From the NCBI RefSeq assembly GCF_021390435.2, contig NZ_JAJVCN010000001.1, forward strand, positions 3,410,001 through 3,474,000: 64,000 nucleotides of DNA, read 5' to 3'. The translations under genes were made by a program, and so were the position numbers. This document shows positions 15,943-22,712 of this stretch, piece after piece. The DNA is from Kibdelosporangium philippinense (GTDB lineage: Bacteria > Actinomycetota > Actinomycetes > Mycobacteriales > Pseudonocardiaceae). How positions within the stretch are numbered: position 1 is the first letter of the stretch; the number at the start of each line of letters is the position of its first letter. Below the pieces are notes generated by a model, which was not told where the DNA came from, did no database searches, and worked only from the letters and a program-made list of their open reading frames with translations.

Positions 15943-18642
15943 TCACGTCGACCGCACAATGATCTCCGGCGTGTCCGGCACCGACTGCGCGACCAGCTTC
16001 CCTGCCTCCGCGGTCGACAGCAACCCCAACTCGTGCAGGATCGTGATCGCCTGGTCCCAGGTCGCCCTTGCACCTTGACCAAGCGCATGCTGGGCCTGGC
16101 CGAGGCCCCACAGCGCCTCGGCCTCCAGGTATCGGTCGCCGACCTCGCGCGCGATCGTGAGCCCGTCGGTGTGATGTCCGATGGCTTCACCCGCACGGCC
16201 AGCGCGCAGATGAGCCCAGCCGAGGTTGGCGTACGCGACGCCTTGCCCGTAGCGGTTCTCCAAGTCACGGTCAATTTCCAGGCAATCGGTGTGACAGGTG
16301 ATCGCCTCAGCCAGCTGCCCCATTCGCTGGTACGCCAGGCCGAGCGTGTTCAGCACTCGAGCCTCTCCCCTGCGATGCCCAGCTGTACGGCTGATCCGCA
16401 GGGCCTTGGTCAGACACTCGACAGCTTCCGAGTAGCGCCGCAGCTGCATGTAGTCGCGCCCAAGGATGTCAAGGCAGCTCGCCTCGCCCGTGGTGTCACC
16501 AGATTCCTGATAAATGGCCATGGCTTCGCCAACCGCGGCGATCGCCTCGGCATACTGTCCACTTCGGCCGTACACATAGGCCATATCCTCCTTGGACTGC
16601 GCCTCGGCTGCAGCGTCACCAAGGGATCGGGCGGAGGTCGCGGCCAGCCGCAGCAGCACGATCAAGTCTGTCCAATGGCCACGGATGTCGAACGGCCGGA
16701 ACAACGCAGCCGCCAACGCAATGGCGTCCGCCGGGGCGGCCTGATGCACAGTGGCCACGAGGTTCGCACGCTCGGTGTCCACCCACGAGATAGCCTCGGC
16801 CGAAGTCGTCAAGGACGGCTCAACCGAACACTGTGGAAGCCGACGAGTACTGCTCGGATGCAGCAACACACTCGCCTGACGCGCATCGGCCAAGTAAGCA
16901 TGGAACGCACGCTGCCGGGCATCCTCGGGAGCCGGGAATTCCCGGGCATAAAGCCGGATCAGGTCGTGCATCCGAAACCGGCCGGGCGCGGGCGAACCGA
17001 GTAGCTGCGCGTCCACGATCTCGTACAGCAGCTCCTCCACGTCACCGCCGTCGACCAACGCGGCCGCGATCCGGACACCGAAATCCGGCCCATCAAGCAG
17101 ACCTATCAACCGGAACAACCGGGCGGCCTCGGCGGACAACCCCTCATAACCAATCGCGAAACCCGCCCGCACAGCCAAATCAGCGACTTGAAGCTCATCA
17201 AGACGTTTCCGTGAATCAGCCAACCGAGCAGCCAGATCAGCCAAGGACCAATGTGGACGAACCGCCAGCCGGGCACCAGCGATGCGCACAGCCAACGGAA
17301 GCAGTCCGCACAACCCGACAATGGCCCGAGCCTCGGCAGGTTCCGCGGCCACACGTTCGGCCGGAGCGAGCAGAGCCACCGCGCTCTCCTCGCTCAGAAC
17401 ATCCAGGCTCACGTGTTCCGCACCGGCCAAAGTGGTCAGTGCCCGTCTGCTGGTGATCAGCACCGCACAACCCGGGCTGGCCGGAAGCAACGGCCGGACC
17501 TGGGCAGCGTCCAAGGCATTGTCCAGAACCACAAGGAGCTTGCGACCGGCCACAAGGGACCGAAACCGGCCGGCAGCCTCCGACACATGGACATGACCCA
17601 CGTCGTCGCCGAGCGTGTGCAGCCAGCGGTCCAGTACCTCGCCCGGGGTCAACGGCGCCAGCCCGGCCGTCGCACCCTGCAAGTCCACGTACAACTGGCC
17701 ATCCGGGAACTCGGACCGAAGCCGGTGCGCGGCATGGATCGCGAGGGTGGACTTGCCGATCCCGCCAGGGCCGTTGATCGCCACCATCCGGACCGGCCCA
17801 GGCTTGGCCAAGGCACGGCACAGCAGGTCAACCTCGAAGGTCCGGCCGGTGAAGTCGGGGATGTCCATCAGCAGTTCCGCGGGCACCGGCGCGGTCACGG
17901 GCTTCGAGGTGCCGAGGGACGGATCGTCCCGCAGGATCAACGAGTGCGTGCGCCGCAACTCCGGGCTCGGGTCCGCGCCCAGCTCATCGGCAAGCCGGGT
18001 CTTGATGTCCGTGAACATCGCCAAGGCCTCGGCCGGACAGCCCGACCGGTACGCCGCGACCATGAACTGAGCAGCCAGCCGTTCATCCAGAGGCCTCTCG
18101 GCCAGCAAGGCCCGCAGTTCCGGCAACAACGCGGCGTGCCGTCCGAGGCGCAGCTCAAGAGCATTGCGTTCCAACACGGCCGCGGCCCATTCGTTGACCA
18201 AAGCAGCCCTGGTATGCGTGGCCCAATCACCGGTGACATCCGCCAAGGGCGTGCCTTGCCACAGCTCCAAGGCATACCCGTACAGCGAGGAAGCTTCCTC
18301 GTCACCAGCAGCCCTGGCCCGGGTCACCAGTTGGCGGAACCGGTGAATGTCCACAGCCGACTGATCAACACTCAGCAGATAGCCACCCGATCGTCGGATG
18401 ATCTCCATCTCGGGCCCGAGTGCCCGCCGCAGCCGAGCGATGTGCGCATACAGCGTGTTACGGACCGAAGCAGGCGGATCGTCGCCCCACACCCGGTCGA
18501 TCAGCGAGCTGACGGCGACAACGGAGTTGGGTTCCATCAGCAGCACAGCAAGCACGCATCGCTGCCGCGGCGTGCCGATATCGGCGAATTCGCCGCGAAC
18601 ACGCACCTCGACCGGGCCCGCCAGACGGCACCAGACAGCCAC
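15943..18642 (-). CDS. SARP/AfsR-type regulator: DNA-binding, BTAD, NB-ARC and TPR domains
   Basis: 899 residues from a GTG at 18642-18640 preceded by GGGGAGG. Residues about 1-90 form an OmpR-type winged helix (VEVRVRGEFADIGTPRQRCVLAVLLM, RVWGDDPPASVRNTLYAHIARLRRAL, GGYLLSVD). About 95-240 is the bacterial transcriptional activator domain. An NB-ARC/STAND ATPase follows with P-loop NGPGGIGKSTLA, Walker B LLVVLDNA and the later GLPL-like GLLPLAVRIA. The last ~250 residues are tetratricopeptide repeats (AEAIAAVGEAMAIYQESGD, SEAVECLTKALRISRTAGH, AEAITCHTDCLEIDRD). Such proteins activate secondary-metabolism or developmental genes. It diverges from two cell-wall enzyme genes across a region with SARP-like direct repeats, its likely target. 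Confidence 0.9.
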   Translation of the reverse strand: MAVWCRLAGPVEVRVRGEFADIGTPRQRCVLAVLLMEPNSVVAVSSLIDRVWGDDPPASVRNTLYAHIARLRRALGPEMEIIRRSGGYLLSVDQSAVDIHRFRQLVTRARAAGDEEASSLYGYALELWQGTPLADVTGDWATHTRAALVNEWAAAVLERNALELRLGRHAALLPELRALLAERPLDERLAAQFMVAAYRSGCPAEALAMFTDIKTRLADELGADPSPELRRTHSLILRDDPSLGTSKPVTAPVPAELLMDIPDFTGRTFEVDLLCRALAKPGPVRMVAINGPGGIGKSTLAIHAAHRLRSEFPDGQLYVDLQGATAGLAPLTPGEVLDRWLHTLGDDVGHVHVSEAAGRFRSLVAGRKLLVVLDNALDAAQVRPLLPASPGCAVLITSRRALTTLAGAEHVSLDVLSEESAVALLAPAERVAAEPAEARAIVGLCGLLPLAVRIAGARLAVRPHWSLADLAARLADSRKRLDELQVADLAVRAGFAIGYEGLSAEAARLFRLIGLLDGPDFGVRIAAALVDGGDVEELLYEIVDAQLLGSPAPGRFRMHDLIRLYAREFPAPEDARQRAFHAYLADARQASVLLHPSSTRRLPQCSVEPSLTTSAEAISWVDTERANLVATVHQAAPADAIALAAALFRPFDIRGHWTDLIVLLRLAATSARSLGDAAAEAQSKEDMAYVYGRSGQYAEAIAAVGEAMAIYQESGDTTGEASCLDILGRDYMQLRRYSEAVECLTKALRISRTAGHRRGEARVLNTLGLAYQRMGQLAEAITCHTDCLEIDRDLENRYGQGVAYANLGWAHLRAGRAGEAIGHHTDGLTIAREVGDRYLEAEALWGLGQAQHALGQGARATWDQAITILHELGLLSTAEAGKLVAQSVPDTPEIIVRST

Positions 18643-18664
18643 TCCCCACCTCCCCTGTTCTCCG

Positions 18665-18718
18665 CAAGGTTCCCACAAGGTTCCGGGCATCTCGACCACT
18701 GAGGGTTGTGACGTCACA
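18665..18718. promoter_or_regulatory. Candidate operators between the SARP gene and the SH3b genes
   Basis: CAAGGTTCC occurs twice at 18665-18673 and 18676-18684, an 11-base period (one helical turn), which is the spacing SARP proteins use on direct repeats. TGTGACGTCACA, a perfect 12-base palindrome, lies at 18707-18718 just before the GTG at 18740. The link to the adjacent SARP gene is inferred. Confidence 0.55.
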
Positions 18719-18739
18719 CCGATTCAGAGGGGAGACAGC

Positions 18740-19507
18740 GTGCTACGAAGAGCTGCTGCACTGCTGACCACAACCGCCGCCATGCTGGCCGGACTGGCCG
18801 TCACGCCAGCGTCGGCGCACACATACAGCATCATCAGCGGCCACACGGTCACCGTCCGGTCCGGACCGGCCACCACATACGGGTCCAAAGGCAGCGTCAC
18901 CGGCGGCCAACGCGTCGCCATCGCGTGCACAGTCCGGGGTCAGTCGGTCACCGGGCCCTACGGCACCACGGATGTCTGGGACTACATCCACCTTGAGGGC
19001 TACATCTCCGACGCGTTCGTCTACACCGGAGTGTCCGGCCCGGTCGGTCCGCCCTGCGGCAGCGACCAGCTGCACTGGGATCCGTCCGAGATGCGCCTTG
19101 GCGTCGACCAGCCCGGCACCCGCCGGCTCTACAACGAGATGAAGGCCAAACCCGCGTGGAACCTGCGCGGCGGGGACGCGCACTTCGCCGGGATTTACGT
19201 CAACAAACCTGGCGAGCACGGCGAAGGCCGCGCGCTGGACTACTGGATGGACATCGACCGGCCAGCGGAATTCCAAGCGGGCTGGAACATCGCGAACTTC
19301 ATGAAGGACAACGCCCGCTCGTACGGCGTTCAGACAGTCATCTGGAACGACAAGGTCTGGCTGGCCAGCAACCCGAACGCGGGCTGGCAGGAGTACGACG
19401 AGATCGGCAACTGCGGCGATTCGAGCAAGCGCTGCAAGCACAACGACCACGTGCACATCAGCCAGAACTGGGCCGGTGCCGTGCTGAAGACCACGCACTG
19501 GATGTGA
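18740..19507 (+). CDS. Secreted SH3b protein with a C-terminal ARB-07466-like domain
   Basis: 255 residues from GTG 18740, five bases after AGAGGGGAG. Signal peptide (residues 1-26: LRRAAALLTTTAAMLAGLAVTPASA), then a bacterial SH3 domain (VTVRSGPATTYGSKGSVTGGQRVAIACTVRGQSVTGPYGTTDVWDYIHLEGYISDAFVYTG) that usually binds cell-wall peptides. The C-terminal ~140 residues (LYNEMKAKPAWNLRGG, GEGRALDYWMDI, CKHNDHVHISQNWAG) fit a secreted domain of peptidase-like zinc-site type: the spaced H and D residues, with DYW and NDHVHIS, recall the D-Ala-D-Ala carboxypeptidase/extensin-like group. The gene is followed after one base by another SH3b gene, an operon. Confidence 0.8.
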   Translation: MLRRAAALLTTTAAMLAGLAVTPASAHTYSIISGHTVTVRSGPATTYGSKGSVTGGQRVAIACTVRGQSVTGPYGTTDVWDYIHLEGYISDAFVYTGVSGPVGPPCGSDQLHWDPSEMRLGVDQPGTRRLYNEMKAKPAWNLRGGDAHFAGIYVNKPGEHGEGRALDYWMDIDRPAEFQAGWNIANFMKDNARSYGVQTVIWNDKVWLASNPNAGWQEYDEIGNCGDSSKRCKHNDHVHISQNWAGAVLKTTHWM

Positions 19508-19508
19508 C

Positions 19509-20246
19509 ATGAGAGTCCTTCTTCTCGCAGCTTGCCTCGCGCTCGTCGGGGCGCCGATGGCGCACGCGGCGACCACCGCGAAAATCGACACGAGTGGCAG
19601 CGCGGTGAACCTCCGGTTCGGACCAGGCACGCAGTACGGCATCACCGGCAGCGTGTCCAACGGCCAGACCGTGACCATCGTGTGCACGACGAGGTCTGAA
19701 CCGGTGACCGGGAAGTACGGCACCTCGACCATCTGGGACAAGCTCAGCAACGGCTCATGGGTGGCGGACGCGTTCGTCTTCACTGGGACATCCGGCCCGG
19801 TCGAGCCGGAGTGCGGACCGACGGGCATCCGGCCGACTGCGGATGACTATCCATACCGTGGCAACCCGAACGCCGTGGATCGCTGGTTCATGTATTCCGG
19901 GCAGTGCACGTCTTGGGTCGCGTGGCGGATGGAGCAGGTGAACGGCTACTTCCACAACAACGGCTGGCGCAACGGGATCTCCGGCCACTGGGGCGACGCA
20001 CACGAGTGGAACGACAACGCGGTACGACTGGGGTATCGCGTGGACCGGACTCCTCGGGTCGGCGCCATCGCCCAATGGGAACGTGGCGCGGGCGGCGCGT
20101 CGGGCTGGGGTCACGTCGCGTACATCTCGGCGGTGAACGGAAACACGGTCACCGTGCAGGAATACAACTGGACAACGGAGTTGGGCTTCGGCACACGGAA
20201 TGTCCCATTGAGCGAGATCAGCAACATCATCCACCTCCACTCGTGA
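19509..20246 (+). CDS. Secreted SH3b-CHAP peptidoglycan amidase/endopeptidase
   Basis: 245 residues starting one base after the stop of the previous gene. Signal peptide 1-20 (ending AHA), SH3b domain similar to its neighbour's (VNLRFGPGTQYGITGSVSNGQTVTIVCTTRSEPVTGKYGTSTIWDKL), then a CHAP domain. CHAP catalytic residues are visible: Cys in SGQCTSWVAWRM, His in GWGHVAYI, and Glu/Asn in VQEYNW. CHAP enzymes cut amide bonds in peptidoglycan cross-bridges or stem peptides. The two paralogous SH3b modules point to tandem duplication followed by domain exchange. The stop codon lies within a 46-base palindrome. Confidence 0.9.
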   Translation: MRVLLLAACLALVGAPMAHAATTAKIDTSGSAVNLRFGPGTQYGITGSVSNGQTVTIVCTTRSEPVTGKYGTSTIWDKLSNGSWVADAFVFTGTSGPVEPECGPTGIRPTADDYPYRGNPNAVDRWFMYSGQCTSWVAWRMEQVNGYFHNNGWRNGISGHWGDAHEWNDNAVRLGYRVDRTPRVGAIAQWERGAGGASGWGHVAYISAVNGNTVTVQEYNWTTELGFGTRNVPLSEISNIIHLHS

Positions 20247-20285
20247 GTGGTTATGCGCGTTCTAACGCGCGTAACCACTCACGAG
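20240..20285. repeat. 46-bp palindrome, copy 1 (likely terminator)
   Basis: CTCGTGAGTGGTTA pairs with TAACCACTCACGAG, and an inner arm GCGCGTT pairs with AACGCGC; the centre is CT. It overlaps the stop codon of the CHAP gene. A near copy sits at 28995-29040 after the aldo/keto reductase. Confidence 0.8.
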
Positions 20286-20344
20286 TCCTGAGCTGGGCAC
20301 ATGTTGAACCTTCGCGGCTGACCCGGAAACCGGAAACTTCCGAC

Positions 20345-20415
20345 ACTTTTCCCCTCGTGGTCACGAAGTTACCCGCCTTAAGGTTGCGGGCAACTTCGCA
20401 CCCGAGGGGAAAAGT
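20345..20415 (+). promoter_or_regulatory. Long hairpin that covers the ribosome site of the next gene
   Basis: ACTTTTCCCCTCG (20345-20357) and CGAGGGGAAAAGT (20403-20415) pair perfectly over 13 bases. Within the loop CGAAGTT and AACTTCG (flanking CTTAAGG) form a further arm. The right outer arm includes the GAGGGG ribosome site and the first base of the TTG start of the gene at 20415, so translation would be blocked when the RNA is folded. It could be a translational switch or a repeat-derived element. Confidence 0.65.
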
Positions 20416-21041
20416 TGAGTCGTTCTGCAGTGGTGCTCTTCGCGGTCGCCGGAGGCGCTTTCATCGCGGCGACCACGCTCACCGCCGTGGTGATCTCCGC
20501 CGACATCCCTGAGCCCTCCGACAATGCCCCGCCGACGATCACCCCGCTGGCAGCAACCGCGACAACCCAAACAACGAGGCCAGTCGGCCCACCCGCATGT
20601 TTGATCGGGACCTGGCGGAGCACCGACGAGCACACGACGGTCAAGTTTTACACCGATCAGCCGCCATTCTCGTTCACCGGGCGTGGCCGGTTCTTGATTC
20701 TCCGGCCGGACGGAACTGGCGGCGAGCGGCGCGAGGGCTTCACGCAGACCGCCCAGTATCGCGGCCGTGAACAGCGGATCGTCAGCGACGGCAAGTACGA
20801 GTTCCGGTGGAGCGCGGACGCCAAAGCCATCACCTACGAAGGGCCGTCAGCCGCAGAGATGACCTTCCGGTACTTCGACCATCGCGGGCTGCTCAATACG
20901 CAGCCGCTGGTCCCGGACCCGAACTGGAAAGAAGTCGACAACTACACCTGTTCGGCGACACGGCTGACCGAGACCGCCACGAACAGCTCGGGCTATCGGT
21001 CGGTGTGGGTCCGTACCAAGGAAACCGGGGTGTACGGATGA
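20415..21041 (+). CDS. Membrane-anchored protein with a lipocalin-like domain
   Basis: 208 residues from a TTG at 20415; GAGGGG lies five bases upstream but is inside a hairpin stem. One N-terminal membrane span (AVVLFAVAGGAFIAATTLTAVVISA, residues 5-29), a Thr/Pro-rich linker, then an exported beta-rich domain of about 145 residues opening with CLIGTWRSTDEHTTVKF and continuing FLILRPDGTGG and YEFRWSADAKAITYEG, a pattern like lipocalin-type eight-stranded barrels (GxW near the start). Two cysteines (ACLIGTW, NYTCSAT) may form a disulfide. I cannot name a family. The stop overlaps the start of the following gene (ATGA), so both products probably work together. Confidence 0.75.
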   Translation: MSRSAVVLFAVAGGAFIAATTLTAVVISADIPEPSDNAPPTITPLAATATTQTTRPVGPPACLIGTWRSTDEHTTVKFYTDQPPFSFTGRGRFLILRPDGTGGERREGFTQTAQYRGREQRIVSDGKYEFRWSADAKAITYEGPSAAEMTFRYFDHRGLLNTQPLVPDPNWKEVDNYTCSATRLTETATNSSGYRSVWVRTKETGVYG

Positions 21042-21976
21042 TCCGCGTCCTGCTCGCAGCAGCCCTGATGACCTTCCCCGCACCGCCCGTCGACCCGGTG
21101 GACATCGCCGAACCCGCGTTCGTGGCGGTCAGCGTAACCTGGCACGGCTGGGTCCGTGACAAGCAAACCGGCGAGGTTTTCGGCGGCGCCAAGGGATACG
21201 AGGTCAAAGCGAACTGCCCAGGCGCGGTGATCAACCCGGCCGGATACGTCGTGACCACCAGCCACTGCGTCCACAGTAGAGCAGGCAGCGAAGCGTTGTT
21301 CGACCGAGCCATCGCGGATCTACGGAAGGTCGGACGGGTCGGTGATGCCTTAAAGGCCCGCACTATGTTGGCAGAGAAAGCGATCGCCGAAGGCCCCGCG
21401 CAGGACCGATCGCTCGGTCGTGTGATCACAGTGGACAGGGACACCGCCACGGTCGTCGATCTCAAAGCACCGGATGACGGCGATATAGCAGTGCTCTGGA
21501 TTCCCCGCACCGGTTTGCCGTCGATCGAAGTCGCGGCCGGGCCGGTCGACGTCATGCAAGACGGCCGCGCGCTTGACAAACAAGGCCGCCTGCTCGGCCT
21601 CGCACGCCACAGTGGAGGAATCGCGCAGGCGAAGGCAGTGCACGACCTGATGCGGGACATCAAACCCGCGCTAGGTGTCCACGACCGCAACTACCGCACC
21701 GGCCTAGAACGCTTCTACGCCGGAAGCTACGACTCAGCCGTGGACTACTTCACCGCCGTGGTCAAAGACTCCCCAACCAACACCCAAGCCGCCGATTTCA
21801 GAGACATGGCCCTAGCCAAAGGCGGTTCGCCGAGCGACGGCCGCGAACTGACAACTCTTCTCGCGTACATCCTCGGCGGGATCACGCTGGTTACCGCAGG
21901 TCTGGGGGTGTGGCTGGTCCTGCGTCGGGCCGCTGGCGCGCGGATCGCTCAACCGCAGCCAGATCCGTCACTGTGA
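21038..21976 (+). CDS. Trypsin-like pseudoprotease with TPR-like segment and C-terminal membrane anchor
   Basis: 312 residues, ATGA-coupled to the preceding gene. After a short signal, the chain has the front half of an S1-type serine protease: CPGAVINPAGYVVTTSHCVHS contains the catalytic His76 in the usual TxxHCV context and DGDIAVLWI the catalytic Asp149. The GxSGG motif with the nucleophile is missing; the sequence goes from PVDVMQDGRALDKQGRLLGLARHSGG straight to a TPR-like stretch (YRTGLERFYAGSYDSAVDYFTAVVKDSPTN), so part of the second barrel seems lost. A hydrophobic span (residues 273-297) ends with basic residues, which places the main domain outside. It probably binds rather than cuts. 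Its 3' end overlaps the convergent FHA gene by 86 bases. Confidence 0.75.
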   Translation: MIRVLLAAALMTFPAPPVDPVDIAEPAFVAVSVTWHGWVRDKQTGEVFGGAKGYEVKANCPGAVINPAGYVVTTSHCVHSRAGSEALFDRAIADLRKVGRVGDALKARTMLAEKAIAEGPAQDRSLGRVITVDRDTATVVDLKAPDDGDIAVLWIPRTGLPSIEVAAGPVDVMQDGRALDKQGRLLGLARHSGGIAQAKAVHDLMRDIKPALGVHDRNYRTGLERFYAGSYDSAVDYFTAVVKDSPTNTQAADFRDMALAKGGSPSDGRELTTLLAYILGGITLVTAGLGVWLVLRRAAGARIAQPQPDPSL

Positions 21977-22712
21977 CCAGGCGCATTTCTGCCGCACGAC
22001 GGGCGACAGCGAACCGAATGTTCTGCAACCGCCCGTCGTGCGGCGCCAAGTACGGATCGTCGCGCGCGCCGAACGCGATCGCGGAGATGACCCGGATGGC
22101 GTCGTCAACCCGTTGCGGCCGTTGCAGATTCCAGGCGTAGCCGTGCCAGTACAGCACCCGTTCGTAGATCTCACGGTTCGACAGCGGCCTCGGGTAATCG
22201 TCCTTCCCAACCAGCCAGGGCTCAGTCAACGCAAGCGCCACGTACCAATCCCGGCTCTCCCGGATGAGGCCTGGCCCGGCGGTCGTGATCTGGCCGGTCG
22301 GGTTCGCGGCAACCTCCGCAGGCGGTTGCCCGAGAGTGACATCGATGCTGATCAGCAGGTCGGCGAAGCCCTGGTCGGTCTGCCTGCCGAGCAGTACGAC
22401 CAGTTGGTTCTCGCCATCGTCCAGCAGCGCGGACATCGATCTGGTCATGATCACCCGACGGGCGCCACCGGGCGCGTCGAACAGTCCCGAAAGCTGCCCT
22501 TCCCCCGCACCAAGCCATTTCAGCGTCACGGTGTCCGTGCCGACCACCAGCTCACCGACCAATCGTGAGATGTGTGGCGCGCAGTTGGGCAACGTCAACG
22601 CGATGGCGCCGGGTTTGAGCGCGTGGTGTGGCGCACGGCCGAACAGCAACGACTCCCCCGGTTTCAGGACGACTGAAGCAATCCCTGGCCCGCGAACAAC
22701 TACTTGGGACAC
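21891..22712 (-). CDS. FHA-domain-like protein coupled to the kinase
   Basis: 273 residues. The start overlaps the end of the kinase gene by 13 bases, so it is translated after it. Residues about 5-110 look like an FHA phosphothreonine-binding domain: GESLLFGRAPHH, then LPNCAPHISRLVGELVVGTDTVTLKWLG, with the GR and HxSR-like (HISR) positions kept. The C-terminal ~130 residues (ESRDWYVALALTEPWLVGKDDYPRPLSNREIYERVLYWHGYAW, then DDAIRVISAIAFGA) match a helical domain that I have seen following FHA modules in actinobacteria and that may be DNA-binding. It would recognise a phosphorylated form of the adjacent kinase or its target. Confidence 0.75.
   Translation of the reverse strand: MSQVVVRGPGIASVVLKPGESLLFGRAPHHALKPGAIALTLPNCAPHISRLVGELVVGTDTVTLKWLGAGEGQLSGLFDAPGGARRVIMTRSMSALLDDGENQLVVLLGRQTDQGFADLLISIDVTLGQPPAEVAANPTGQITTAGPGLIRESRDWYVALALTEPWLVGKDDYPRPLSNREIYERVLYWHGYAWNLQRPQRVDDAIRVISAIAFGARDDPYLAPHDGRLQNIRFAVARRAAEMRLVTVTDLAAVERSARQRPDAGPATPPDLR

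Noticed and set aside
17251-18702. 483-codon frame antisense to the SARP gene
   Set aside because: No domain and a composition typical of antisense shadows; the SARP frame holds clear domains throughout.
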